From assembly GCA_947631955.1 (NCBI GenBank), contig CANRNJ010000005.1, positions 1 to 64,000 on the forward strand: DNA of 64,000 nt, given 5' to 3'. The notes below the pieces were generated by a model that saw nothing but the letters and a program-made list of their open reading frames with translations, made no database searches and was not told the DNA's origin. Positions 54,305-61,984 of the stretch are shown one piece after another. The position numbers and the translations under genes are program-made. How positions within the stretch are numbered: the stretch's first letter is position 1; every line of letters starts with the position of its first letter. The DNA is from an uncultured Lachnospiraceae bacterium. Its GTDB lineage: Bacteria; Bacillota; Clostridia; Lachnospirales; Lachnospiraceae.

Positions 54305-55672
54305 TCAGCCGAGTAAGGACAGTGCCAGCTGATTACTCTGGTTAGCCTGTGACAGCATCGACGTACCGGCCTGCTGTAAGATGTTGTTGTTCGCATACTT
54401 AACCATCTCGGTAGCGATATCGGTATCGCGGATCTGTGCCTCAGCACTGGTCGTGTTCTCTACAACGTTGTCCAAGTTGTTGATGGTATGCTCCAGTCTG
54501 TTCTGTACGGCACCGAGTGCGGAACGCTGTCTGGAAACATGGGAAACCGCCGCTTTGATCGTGTCGATCGCACTGGTCGCATCATCCTGAGTCATAACGC
54601 CTGTCTTAGACAGAATATCTACACCGATGCCTTCTGCGGACATCGCATCGATCGATACGGAAATTTTGTTCGCCGGATCAGATTCTGCACCTACATGGAG
54701 GCTGAACTCCAGCGCTTTGGTCGTGGTCACACTCACGTCCTTGGTTTCTCCTTTTACCTCCGGTGTAACCTTGACATAATTTCCAATCTGCTCCGCTCCG
54801 ACTTCTGTCCAATCTCCATCGGCGTTTAACTTATAAAGACCACCTTTATAAGTGCCGTCATCATTAAAGAATGATGCCAGATCTTCCGCCTTGACTTCCG
54901 TGCCTGCATCATCCTTCGCCAAAGCGCTGGACTGAGAGCCAAAGTAGGTCTTGACAGTATCCAAAGAAACAATTGTGTCTTTCGTCTGCGCACCAAATTC
55001 ACCTGCATCATCTGCTGCTGCCGTATAAATCGCCATGCCATCCTTGAATTTGATTTCGCCATTTTCGTCAAATTCCAACATACCAATAACATCACCGGCT
55101 GACAACTTATCCGTCGTTTCGCCTTTCGCGTACCACTCTACTTTAGGAAAACCAGTATCCGGATCATCATTCGTACATACAATTGATTTAATAGTCGGAT
55201 CATAGCCGTCCGCGTACTCAGCCTTCATCGGCGTATCCACGGTCGTTTCCGTTCCGCCGCCCTTTAACAGCGCGAGCTCGTTAAAAGTCGTGGTTTCGGA
55301 TACACGGTCGATCTCGGTGATCAGCTGATCGATCTCATCCTGCACCGCCTGACGGTCTTCCGTCGTCATAGTGCCATTGGCCGCCTTGGTTGCCAGTTCA
55401 TCCATTCTCTGCAGCATGTCGTGTACTTCTGTGAGCGCGCCTTCTGCTGTCTGCACGCAGGAGATACCGTCCTGAGCATTTAAAGACGCCTGTGTCAGAC
55501 CTCTGATCTGACGCCTCATCTTCTCGGAGATCGTCAGCCCTGCTGCATCGTCCGCCGCGCGGTTGATCTTATAACCGGAAGAAAGCTTCTCCGTAGACTT
55601 TGCCTGTGCACTGGTCGTAAGACCGAGCATCCTGTTAGAGTTCATTGCTGTAATGTTGTGTTGTACTATCAT
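54305..55672 (-). CDS. hag: flagellin 1
   Basis: 455 residues. Conserved N-terminal D0/D1 (about 1-140: '[17 protein letters not shown]', '[11 protein letters not shown]', '[15 protein letters not shown]') and C-terminal D1/D0 (about 370-455: '[11 protein letters not shown]', '[17 protein letters not shown]', ending 'LSLLG') flank a variable exposed domain (about 145-365) unlike those of flagellins 2 and 3. The ATG at 55672 follows ACAAGGAGGT; the open frame extends further up, but the extra codons are the leader. It lies 234 bases after csrA1 on the same strand and shares a structured leader with GGA motifs. Confidence 0.96.
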   Translation of the reverse strand: MIVQHNITAMNSNRMLGLTTSAQAKSTEKLSSGYKINRAADDAAGLTISEKMRRQIRGLTQASLNAQDGISCVQTAEGALTEVHDMLQRMDELATKAANGTMTTEDRQAVQDEIDQLITEIDRVSETTTFNELALLKGGGTETTVDTPMKAEYADGYDPTIKSIVCTNDDPDTGFPKVEWYAKGETTDKLSAGDVIGMLEFDENGEIKFKDGMAIYTAAADDAGEFGAQTKDTIVSLDTVKTYFGSQSSALAKDDAGTEVKAEDLASFFNDDGTYKGGLYKLNADGDWTEVGAEQIGNYVKVTPEVKGETKDVSVTTTKALEFSLHVGAESDPANKISVSIDAMSAEGIGVDILSKTGVMTQDDATSAIDTIKAAVSHVSRQRSALGAVQNRLEHTINNLDNVVENTTSAEAQIRDTDIATEMVKYANNNILQQAGTSMLSQANQSNQLALSLLG

Positions 55673-55678
55673 AATGTT

Positions 55679-55866
55679 ACCTCCTTGTGGTTGTTTTCCC
55701 CGCAAATCCGTTTACGGGGTTATTGTAGTTTTCCGGGTCTGTCTGGCAGATCCGGGGCAGGCTGTGCTCAAAAAAGCCTCGCCTGTCATTTATGCAATAA
55801 ACCGGAAGCCTAGGATTTCCGGCTATTACCGTAAAACTTCCATGCTCTCTCCGTACCTTGGAGCAT
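55679..55866 (-). promoter_or_regulatory. flagellin 1 leader with likely CsrA sites
   Basis: On the minus strand: hairpin ATGCTC/GAGCAT (55842-55866) with ACGGA in its 13-base loop; hairpin CCCCG/CGGGG (55698-55719) with ACGGA in its loop; and the ribosome binding site ACAAGGAGGT (55679-55688). All three carry the GGA core of CsrA sites. Further stems lie between. The same leader recurs at module 2 and, less perfectly, at module 3. Confidence 0.65.
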
Positions 55867-55906
55867 CCTTCCTTTGTGCGCCTGCATCCGCCGCCATCCA
55901 CAGCGC

Positions 55907-56188
55907 TTATGCCTGTGTCCGTGTCTGCACCCGCGTATCGTTGATAATAACGTTTTTCTTCCTGCGGTACTTTTCCGGCGTTTCCGGCTCCGCGTAGTAC
56001 TTTGGCAGCTTCGCCCGTTCTTCGGGATCGGGCGTGTGCTTTTCGATGGATCTTCCTCTCACCACGTTTACATCCTTTGGCGCATCCACCATGATCCGCA
56101 GATGCTTCCCTGTACCGCCTAAAAATACGACCTTGACGTTATCGCCGAGCTGTAAATATTCCTCTGTCGAAAGTGTCAGTCTTAACAT
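55907..56188 (-). CDS. csrA: CsrA-like RNA-binding protein 1
   Basis: 93 residues. The first 50 match CsrA ('LGDNVKVVFLGGTGKHLRIMVDAPKDVNVVRG'), the dimeric RNA-binding repressor of flagellin translation in Firmicutes. Leu replaces Arg at position 6, a residue important for RNA contact in E. coli CsrA, while Leu4 and the Arg near position 43 remain. A charged C-terminal tail of about 40 residues ('HTPDPEERAKLPKYYAEPETPEKY') is extra. The ATG at 56188 follows ATACAAGGAGGT, itself close to the CsrA consensus, so autoregulation is possible. It lies directly upstream of flagellin 1; no FliW gene is present in the window. Confidence 0.88.
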   Translation of the reverse strand: MLRLTLSTEEYLQLGDNVKVVFLGGTGKHLRIMVDAPKDVNVVRGRSIEKHTPDPEERAKLPKYYAEPETPEKYRRKKNVIINDTRVQTRTQA

Positions 56189-56243
56189 GCCGTTACCTCC
56201 TTGTATTGTCTGGCGTCCCTGCCGCCGATGTTTTCTGCACATC

Positions 56244-56270
56244 CTATTGCCTAAATGACACTTTTTGTTA
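56244..56270 (-). promoter_or_regulatory. imperfect sigma-28-like box upstream of csrA1
   Basis: Minus-strand TAAC (56267-56270), 15-base spacer, GGCAATAG (56244-56251), 8 of 12 matches to TAAA-N15-GCCGATAT. It is the only such arrangement seen between the upstream terminator and csrA1 and is duplicated at module 2. It is much weaker than the box at module 3. Confidence 0.3.
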
Positions 56271-56312
56271 TATTTTGTTTCATCGTGCGAAGCTTTTTTC
56301 TCCAAAAAAGCG

Positions 56313-56340
56313 CAAAAAAAAAGACCGGTCATACCGATCT
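56313..56340 (-). terminator. terminator between the toxin gene and csrA1
   Basis: AGATCGGT with ACCGGTCT (plus strand 56322-56340) closed by a 3-base loop, followed on the minus strand by nine T. It ends the PIN toxin transcript. Confidence 0.85.
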
Positions 56341-56367
56341 TTTCTCCAACGCTCCACTCAATCTTTT

Positions 56368-56772
56368 TTATTTTTGACTGCTTTCCACAAACTGTGCCAT
56401 TGTCATAATAGTCGGCGTTTCCATCTCTAATGCATGGAAATCTTTGTCCCCCGTCACCAAAACATCCACATTTTCCATTATTGCCGTCGCCAGAATCGGC
56501 GAATCCTTGGCATCTCTGATCTGCGGAAGTTCACTCGGATTTATCTTGCCCGGCGTATAAACCATCTCAAACGGCAGTTCTACAAAGAATTGATTCAGAT
56601 CCGCCGTTTTGTGCGGAAATTTTCTTTCTGTGACAAGGCGGAGTTCCTCGATCACATAATCGCAGATAACGATTCGGTGGTCTTCGGACAAAACTCTCGC
56701 AAATTCCCGTGTTACTGCGGACGGGAAAAATATCATGGAAACCAGAATGTTCGTGTCTAACATAACCCGCAC
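56368..56772 (-). CDS. PIN-domain toxin (VapC-like)
   Basis: 134 residues. PIN nuclease with acidic residues 'LDTNILVSMIF' (Asp about 6), 'VIEELRLV' (Glu about 43), 'DAKDSPILATAI' (Asp about 90) and 'LVTGDKDF' (Asp about 109). The sequence fits the TIGR00305-type PIN toxin group. It follows the AbrB-type antitoxin gene with one base between them. The pair is inserted between flagellin modules 1 and 2. Its RNA target is not known. Confidence 0.87.
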   Translation of the reverse strand: MRVMLDTNILVSMIFFPSAVTREFARVLSEDHRIVICDYVIEELRLVTERKFPHKTADLNQFFVELPFEMVYTPGKINPSELPQIRDAKDSPILATAIMENVDVLVTGDKDFHALEMETPTIMTMAQFVESSQK

Positions 56773-56773
56773 G

Positions 56774-57031
56774 TCAGTATCCCCTCACTTCCTTCCGGAT
56801 TTCTTTCATATAATCCTGCATTTCCTCTTCTGTCTTGAATCCGGCCTTTTGTGCCTCACCGGCGAACCTCTCCGCTACGCGGCTAAAAGCGACCATTGCC
56901 GAATTTTCCATATAGAAGCGGCCGTTTTCTTCCAGAATCAAAACCTTGTCCCCGGCCTTTAATTTCAATTTTTCTCTCACGGAAACCGGTATTGTGATCT
57001 GCCCTTTGCTTGATATTTTTGCTACTTCCAT
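56774..57031 (-). CDS. AbrB/MazE-type antitoxin
   Basis: 85 residues. The SpoVT/AbrB swapped-hairpin fold ('VAKISSKGQITIPVSVREKLKLKAGDKVLILEENG') makes up residues 1-45; the helical tail ('EAQKAGFKTEEEMQDYMKEIRKE') would bind the PIN toxin. It leads the toxin operon from a near-consensus promoter, as expected for an autorepressor. Confidence 0.88.
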   Translation of the reverse strand: MEVAKISSKGQITIPVSVREKLKLKAGDKVLILEENGRFYMENSAMVAFSRVAERFAGEAQKAGFKTEEEMQDYMKEIRKEVRGY

Positions 57032-57087
57032 TTGACTGTCCCCTTTCCGTTCCTGCCCGGCTGATTTCTTTACTTTCTTTACTTTTT

Positions 57088-57116
57088 ATTATATACCGCT
57101 CTGTGATATTTAGCAA
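57088..57116 (-). promoter_or_regulatory. promoter of the AbrB-PIN operon
   Basis: Minus-strand TTGCTA (57111-57116), 17-base spacer, TATAAT (57088-57093). Confidence 0.75.
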
Positions 57117-57150
57117 TGAAATTCACCCATAACTGCCGGAAACTTATGCC

Positions 57151-57185
57151 AAAAAAGGGCCGCCGATAAATTGGCCGCCCCTTTT
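57151..57185 (-). terminator. terminator of flagellin 2
   Basis: On the minus strand GGGGCGGCC pairs with GGCGGCCC (one G-G mismatch) and is followed by six T, about 90 bases past the flagellin 2 stop. Confidence 0.75.
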
Positions 57186-57275
57186 CTTATGATAGTCTGT
57201 TATTTACTTGTCTGCCTATCCGGCTTTTCGCATGGCTTTTGTTTTTTTCAGGATTAAGATATCCTAAAGCCAAGA

Positions 57276-58859
57276 TTATCCGAGTAAGGACAGCGCCAAC
57301 TGATTACTCTGGTTAGCCTGTGACAGCATCGACGTACCGGCCTGCTGTAAGATGTTGTTGTTCGCATACTTGACCATCTCGGTAGCGATATCGGTATCGC
57401 GGATCTGTGCTTCCGCAGCTGTGGTATTCTCTACGATGTTATCCAGATTGTTGATGGTATGCTCCAGTCTGTTCTGGACTGCGCCGAGTGCGGAACGCTG
57501 TGCAGAAACTCTGCTCAGAGCCGCGGAAATGGTTTCGATCGCATCTCTGCCGTTGGTGTCGTCCTTGCCGTCCACTCTCAGGCCGCTGATCCCAAGAACC
57601 TCAGCGCTCATAGCGTCGATGTCCACGGAGATTTGATTGTTCTCTGTCGCGTCAGCACCCACATGGAGCGTCAGCGTCAGTGCACCGGTGGAGTATTTAC
57701 CATCTTTATTCACCATCTCATCAACATAGTCCTGCGTCGCCAACGTCACGGAGTCTCCCACCTTCACATACAGATCAGCGTCAGCTTTCAGTGTGCCGTC
57801 ATCGTTCAAATACTTATACAGGCCGTTATCCGCAATCTCATTACCGTCCTTGTCCACGAACTGCACCTTCTTGCTCTCTGACTTTACCGCCGCTACTTTA
57901 GCGCCCTGATCCAGAGTTGCCTCACCTACATTTTTATAGTAGTTGGCAGCCGTGAAGTCGTCTTCTTTGATAAGTGTCCCGCCTTTGACCGCGTTACCGT
58001 CCTTATCCCATATCTTGCCGTCAGCCTTAACCTCTACAGCATTTACACCGTCAAAACCAGTACCGACAGTTTTCTCTGTAGCGCTATCGATCTCTCCATC
58101 CGCCAGCGATACTGTATAAACCTTATCTCCGGCCTTGATTTCCGCATTGGCGTCCAACTCTACATAGTTGCCGTCGGCATCTTTTTTATATATGCCGGTC
58201 TGCCCAACGATAAGTTTGCCTTTTGTAATGGTCTGCCCATCTTCATCATCGACAGCGCCAACGCCTTCACCAATCTTACCAACGCCGTCGCTAGAATAAT
58301 AGGTTCGACTATCTGTGTCCACAGCGCTTGCAAGACTGCCTTTTTCAAGTTTTTTGACCTTACCGTTTTCTACGTAGTAATAATCCTCTGCGGTAACTTC
58401 CGCCGCCTTGTACTTGAAATTTGTCTTCTTAGCCGCGGTATCGTCGCCTTTGAGCAGATACGTTTCGTTGAACTTTGTGGTTTCAGCCACACGGTCGATC
58501 TCTGTTACCAACTGGTCGATCTCGTCCTGAATCGCCTGACGGTCGGATTCGGAATTGGTGCCGTTGGATGCCTTGACAGCCAGCTCGTTCATTCTCTGCA
58601 GCATATCGTGTACTTCTGTGAGTGCACCTTCTGCCGTCTGTACTGCACTGATACCGTCCTGTGCGTTCAGAGAAGCCTGTGTCAGACCTCTGATCTGACG
58701 CCTCATCTTCTCGGAGATTGCAAGTCCTGCCGCATCGTCAGCCGCGCGGTTGATCTTATAACCGGAAGAAAGCTTCTCCGTGGACTTCGCCTGTGCACTG
58801 GTCGTAAGACCGAGCATCCTGTTAGAGTTCATTGCTGTAATGTTGTGTTGTACTATCAT
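57276..58859 (-). CDS. hag: flagellin 2
   Basis: 527 residues, the longest of the three. N-terminal (1-140) and C-terminal (445-527) core domains are nearly identical to flagellin 1, while the exposed centre (about 145-440) is a different sequence with repeated Asp/Gly/Lys-rich strands ('[25 protein letters not shown]'). Different surface domains on a shared core are typical of alternative flagellins under antigenic selection. The ATG at 58859 follows ACAAGGAGGT. csrA2 lies 234 bases upstream. Confidence 0.96.
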   Translation of the reverse strand: MIVQHNITAMNSNRMLGLTTSAQAKSTEKLSSGYKINRAADDAAGLAISEKMRRQIRGLTQASLNAQDGISAVQTAEGALTEVHDMLQRMNELAVKASNGTNSESDRQAIQDEIDQLVTEIDRVAETTKFNETYLLKGDDTAAKKTNFKYKAAEVTAEDYYYVENGKVKKLEKGSLASAVDTDSRTYYSSDGVGKIGEGVGAVDDEDGQTITKGKLIVGQTGIYKKDADGNYVELDANAEIKAGDKVYTVSLADGEIDSATEKTVGTGFDGVNAVEVKADGKIWDKDGNAVKGGTLIKEDDFTAANYYKNVGEATLDQGAKVAAVKSESKKVQFVDKDGNEIADNGLYKYLNDDGTLKADADLYVKVGDSVTLATQDYVDEMVNKDGKYSTGALTLTLHVGADATENNQISVDIDAMSAEVLGISGLRVDGKDDTNGRDAIETISAALSRVSAQRSALGAVQNRLEHTINNLDNIVENTTAAEAQIRDTDIATEMVKYANNNILQQAGTSMLSQANQSNQLALSLLG

Positions 58860-58865
58860 AATGTT

Positions 58866-59053
58866 ACCTCCTTGTGGTTGTTTTCCCCGCAAATCCGTTT
58901 ACGGGGTTATTGTAGTTTTCCGGGTCTGTCTGGCAGATCCGGGGCAGGCTGTGCTCAAAAAAGCCTCGCCTGTCATTTATGCAATAAACCGGAAGCCTAG
59001 GATTTCCGGCTATTACCGTAAAACTTCCATGCTCTCTCCGTACCTTGGAGCAT
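58866..59053 (-). promoter_or_regulatory. flagellin 2 leader with likely CsrA sites
   Basis: Identical to the flagellin 1 leader: two hairpins with ACGGA loops and a GGA-containing ribosome binding site. Confidence 0.65.
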
Positions 59054-59093
59054 CCTTCCTTTGTGCGCCTGCATCCGCCGCCATCCACAGCGC

Positions 59094-59375
59094 TTATGCC
59101 TGTGTCCGTGTCTGCACCCGCGTATCGTTGATAATAACGTTTTTCTTCCTGCGGTACTTTTCCGGCGTTTCCGGCTCCGCGTAGTACTTTGGCAGCTTCG
59201 CCCGTTCTTCGGGATCGGGCGTGTGCTTTTCGATGGATCTTCCTCTCACCACGTTTACATCCTTTGGCGCATCCACCATGATCCGCAGATGCTTCCCTGT
59301 ACCGCCTAAAAATACGACCTTGACGTTATCGCCGAGCTGTAAATATTCCTCTGTCGAAAGTGTCAGTCTTAACAT
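59094..59375 (-). CDS. csrA: CsrA-like RNA-binding protein 2
   Basis: 93 residues, identical to CsrA-like protein 1, and in the same 720-bp identical block. It shares the Leu6 substitution and the charged tail. Transcription must start between its gene and the two terminators that end module 3, unless readthrough occurs; the only candidate is the weak sigma-28-like box (equivalent to 56244-56270). Confidence 0.88.
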   Translation of the reverse strand: MLRLTLSTEEYLQLGDNVKVVFLGGTGKHLRIMVDAPKDVNVVRGRSIEKHTPDPEERAKLPKYYAEPETPEKYRRKKNVIINDTRVQTRTQA

Positions 59376-59500
59376 GCCGTTACCTCCTTGTATTGTCTGG
59401 CGTCCCTGCCGCCGATGTTTTCTGCACATCCTATTGCCTAAATGACACTTTTTGTTATATTTTGTTTCATCGTGCGAAGCTTTTTTCTCCAAAAAAGCGC

Positions 59501-59574
59501 AAAAAAAAGACCGGTCATACCGATCTTTTTTCTCATATATGCAAAAAAGGGGCCGCCGATAAATCGGCCGCCCC
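59501..59574 (-). terminator. tandem terminators of flagellin 3
   Basis: First met on the minus strand: GGGGCCGCCGA arm (59549-59559) with TCGGCCGCCCC (59564-59574), loop of 4, one mismatch, followed by six T. Then AGATCGGT/ACCGGTCT (59508-59526) followed by seven or eight T. Confidence 0.85.
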
Positions 59575-59667
59575 TTTTCTTATGATAGTCTGTTATTTAC
59601 TTGTCTGCCTATCCGGCTTTTCTCATGGCTTTTGTTTTTTCAGGATTAAGATATCCTAAAACCAAGA

Positions 59668-60615
59668 TCATCCGAGTAAGGACAGTGCCAGCTGATTGGT
59701 CTGGTTAGCCTGTGACAGCATCGACGTACCGGCCTGCTGTAAGATGTTGTTGTTCGCATACTTAACCATCTCGGTAGCGATATCGGTATCGCGGATCTGT
59801 GCTTCTGCACTGGTCGTGTTCTCCACGATGTTGTCCAAGTTGTTGATGGTGTGCTCCAGTCTGTTCTGGACCGCACCGAGATCATTTCTCTGCTTGGACA
59901 CTTCCGCCAACGCATACTTAACGACCGCGTTCAGGCTTGCAAAGTCTTTGCTCTCCGCAAAAGTATCTGACTCATCCTTATTAAAGCTGGTGTAGAACTT
60001 GTCAATGACCGCATCGGTGATGGTGCTCGAAATAGTGGCTGTCGACTCCGAACCGTCGGTATCCTTGAAGCCATATTTCTTGTCATCATAGTTATCCGCC
60101 ACACTGTCAAACAGCGCACTTACGGACATCTGCCTGATAGAGATGTTGATATGCTGGCCTGCTTCCGCGCCAACCTGAATTGCCTTTGCCGTGAACTCGC
60201 CTGTCAGGAGGTTCTGCTCGTTGAAGGTCGTTGTGCTCTGTACACGGTCGATCTCACTCATCAACTGCTGTACTTCCATCATGACGTAGGAACGGTCTGC
60301 GGAAGTCATGGACGGTTCCGTTTCACCTTTGACTGCCAGTTCGTTGATACGCTGTAACATATCGTGTACTTCTGTAAGCGCGCCTTCTGCCGTCTGTACG
60401 CAGGAGATGCCGTCCTGTGCGTTTGCGGAAGCCTGTGTCAGACCTCTGATCTGACGCCTCATCTTCTCGGAGATCGCAAGCCCTGCCGCATCGTCCGCTG
60501 CGCGGTTGATCTTGTAGCCCGATGATAACTTCTCTGTGGCCTTTGCCTGTGCACTGGTCGTAAGACCGAGCATCCTGTTAGAGTTCATTGCTGTAATGTT
60601 GTGTTGTACTACCAT
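59668..60615 (-). CDS. hag: flagellin 3
   Basis: 315 residues, the shortest. Core domains as in the other two, but the N-terminal D1 part differs more ('RINELAVKGETEPSMTSADRSYVMMEVQQLM') and the exposed centre is small (about 165-230, 'YDDKKYGFKDTDGSESTA'). It starts 'MVVQHN'. The ATG at 60615 follows ACAAGGAGGT. csrA3 is 234 bases upstream. This is the only module whose promoter is a clear sigma-28 type, and that promoter lies on the recombinase side of a candidate crossover site. Confidence 0.96.
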   Translation of the reverse strand: MVVQHNITAMNSNRMLGLTTSAQAKATEKLSSGYKINRAADDAAGLAISEKMRRQIRGLTQASANAQDGISCVQTAEGALTEVHDMLQRINELAVKGETEPSMTSADRSYVMMEVQQLMSEIDRVQSTTTFNEQNLLTGEFTAKAIQVGAEAGQHINISIRQMSVSALFDSVADNYDDKKYGFKDTDGSESTATISSTITDAVIDKFYTSFNKDESDTFAESKDFASLNAVVKYALAEVSKQRNDLGAVQNRLEHTINNLDNIVENTTSAEAQIRDTDIATEMVKYANNNILQQAGTSMLSQANQTNQLALSLLG

Positions 60616-60621
60616 AATCTT

Positions 60622-60820
60622 ACCTCCTTGTGGTTGTTTTCCCCGCAAATCCGTTTACGGGCCGTTATTGTTTTTCCGGGTCTGTCTGGCAGATCCGGGT
60701 CAGGCTGCGCTTAAAAAGCTGTGCCCGCCATCTATGCAATAAACCGGAAGCCTAGGATTTCCGGCTATTACCGTAATACTTTCATGCTCTCTCCGTGCCT
60801 TAGAGCATCCTTCTTTTGTG
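60622..60820 (-). promoter_or_regulatory. flagellin 3 leader
   Basis: Diverged copy of the module 1/2 leader. The hairpin with ACGGA in its loop (near 60641-60661) keeps a 4-bp CCCG/CGGG stem, and the GGA ribosome binding site is kept. Confidence 0.5.
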
Positions 60821-60849
60821 CATCTGCATCCGCCGCCATCCACAGCGCC

Positions 60850-61125
60850 TTATCCCTGCGCCTGTATCCACGTGCCGCTGTCAACAGCGCTCCTCTTTGG
60901 GCGGTACTTTTCCGGCGTTTCCGGCTCTGCATAGTACTTTGGCAGCTTCGCCCTTTCTTCGGGATTGGGCGTATGCTTTTCGATGGATCTTCCTCTTACC
61001 ACGTTGACATCTTTGGGCGCATCCACCATGATCCGCAGATGCTTTCCCGTACCGCCTAAAAAAACAATCTTGACGTTATCGCCGAGCTGTAAATATTCCT
61101 CTGTCGAAAGTGTCAGTCTTAACAT
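60850..61125 (-). CDS. csrA: CsrA-like RNA-binding protein 3
   Basis: 91 residues, nearly identical in the first 75 to the other two copies (Ile for Val at residue 20), with a different end after 'EKYRPKRS'. It has the same Leu6 and tail features. The gene is followed by flagellin 3. The start follows the same ATACAAGGAGGT. Upstream, homology with modules 1 and 2 ends at the GTTAT spacer of the left recombination site. Confidence 0.88.
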   Translation of the reverse strand: MLRLTLSTEEYLQLGDNVKIVFLGGTGKHLRIMVDAPKDVNVVRGRSIEKHTPNPEERAKLPKYYAEPETPEKYRPKRSAVDSGTWIQAQG

Positions 61126-61201
61126 GCCGTTACCTCCTTGTATCCCGTGGCGTCCCTGCCGCCGATGTTTTTTCACATTCCTGTTACTAAACAGCACAGA
61201 T

Positions 61202-61216
61202 TGTTATAGAATGTTG
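61202..61216. other. candidate left recombination site
   Basis: TGTTATAGAATGTTG. Its reverse complement is at 61962-61976. The half-site AGAATGTTG lies on the recombinase side of the GTTAT spacer; the other half-site (61194-61202) is degenerate. Homology among the three modules stops here. Confidence 0.6.
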
Positions 61217-61237
61217 CATTTTTTATCTTCACAACAT

Positions 61238-61264
61238 ATATCGGCCTAGCGCCAAAATACTTTA
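61238..61264 (-). promoter_or_regulatory. sigma-28 promoter of csrA3-flagellin 3
   Basis: Minus-strand TAAA (61261-61264), 15-base spacer, GCCGATAT (61238-61245): all 12 positions of the Bacillus-type sigma-D/FliA consensus. It points toward csrA3, about 110 bases away, and lies between the left site and the recombinase gene. Confidence 0.88.
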
Positions 61265-61340
61265 GAGCAAAATAAAATTTTTTTTGTAAATTTTTTTGAA
61301 AGTTCGCATTTTGCCCTTTACAAGGGGATTACGGGCTTTT

Positions 61341-61922
61341 TTACAGAAGGATCTGCTGAAAAATCTCGTCTTTTTCGTCTTGCTCGATGCAGAGGTAGCG
61401 GACGGTGATCTGGTAAGAGGAATGATTGAAGATCTTCATCAGCATCACCGGCGGAACGCCCTGCTTCCACGCGTGGTAGCCAAAAGTCTTGCGCAGGGAG
61501 TGGCAGCTTACATGCTCTTCTAAACCCGTGTAAGCGGCGGCGGCCCTTGTGATGCGAAATGCCTGAAAGCGGCTGAGCGGATAACCTTTCTGCTTTTTAC
61601 TCTGAAAAAGATAATCGTCTTCCAAGGCTGTTGGGTTTTCCTCGCGGAACAACAACAGCTTTTCCCACAATATGTGGTTGATCGCTACGATGTTGAGTTT
61701 TCCAGTCTTTTGTTCACGCACGCGGATGTGCTCGCGGATCTGTTTCTTTTCAAAATCATATACGTCCTTCCATCTTAGATCCAGAATATCGCCGATACGC
61801 AGCGCCGTGTTCAGGCCAAGCGTTATGAGGAGCGCATTGCGGCTGTCGGGATGAACGCTTTCATAGTATGATTTGAATTTTATCAGGTCTTGTTTGTTTT
61901 TGATTGGTTCGGTTGTGCCCAT
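61341..61922 (-). CDS. tyrosine recombinase, FimB-sized
   Basis: 193 residues, catalytic domain only, similar in length to the FimB/FimE and RecV-type invertases. Active-site residues: Arg in 'LNTALRIGDIL' (about 42), Lys in 'VREQKTGKLN', 'HSLRKTFGYHAW' with His-x-x-Arg (about 141-144), His in 'FNHSSYQITV' and the nucleophile Tyr in 'VRYLCIEQ' (about 176). The ATG at 61922 has AGGAGGGG upstream. Inverted 15-bp and direct 17-bp repeats flank the gene. No other phage or transposon gene is near, so a switch function beside flagellin 3 is more likely than a prophage relic. Confidence 0.9.
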   Translation of the reverse strand: MGTTEPIKNKQDLIKFKSYYESVHPDSRNALLITLGLNTALRIGDILDLRWKDVYDFEKKQIREHIRVREQKTGKLNIVAINHILWEKLLLFREENPTALEDDYLFQSKKQKGYPLSRFQAFRITRAAAAYTGLEEHVSCHSLRKTFGYHAWKQGVPPVMLMKIFNHSSYQITVRYLCIEQDEKDEIFQQILL

Positions 61923-61960
61923 ATAACCCCTCCTTTGTCTGTAAGAATATTACCCTTGAT

Positions 61961-61984
61961 ACAACATTCTATAACAGAATGTTG
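61961..61984. other. candidate right recombination site
   Basis: Half-site CAACATTCT (61962-61970), spacer ATAAC (61971-61975) and half-site AGAATGTTG (61976-61984) make a near-ideal tyrosine recombinase core. Its spacer is the reverse complement of the left-site spacer. Confidence 0.6.

Larger units (their letters stand above)
55602..56321. repeat. 720-bp block identical to 58789-59508
   Basis: From the flagellin N-terminal codons through the leader, csrA1 and its upstream region, this block is base-for-base the same as the block at module 2 (offset 3187). The first differences lie just inside flagellin and in an A-tract. It indicates recent duplication or gene conversion. Confidence 0.9.

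Noticed and set aside
55720..55870. Possible cyclic-di-GMP riboswitch in the flagellin leader
   Set aside because: Short stretches resemble parts of the motif (AAGCCT, CCGGCTA), but they are on the strand opposite to flagellin and the conserved core order is absent.
56244..56270. Good sigma-28 promoter for modules 1 and 2
   Set aside because: Only 8 of 12 positions match, so I list it as weak and do not claim that these modules use sigma-28.
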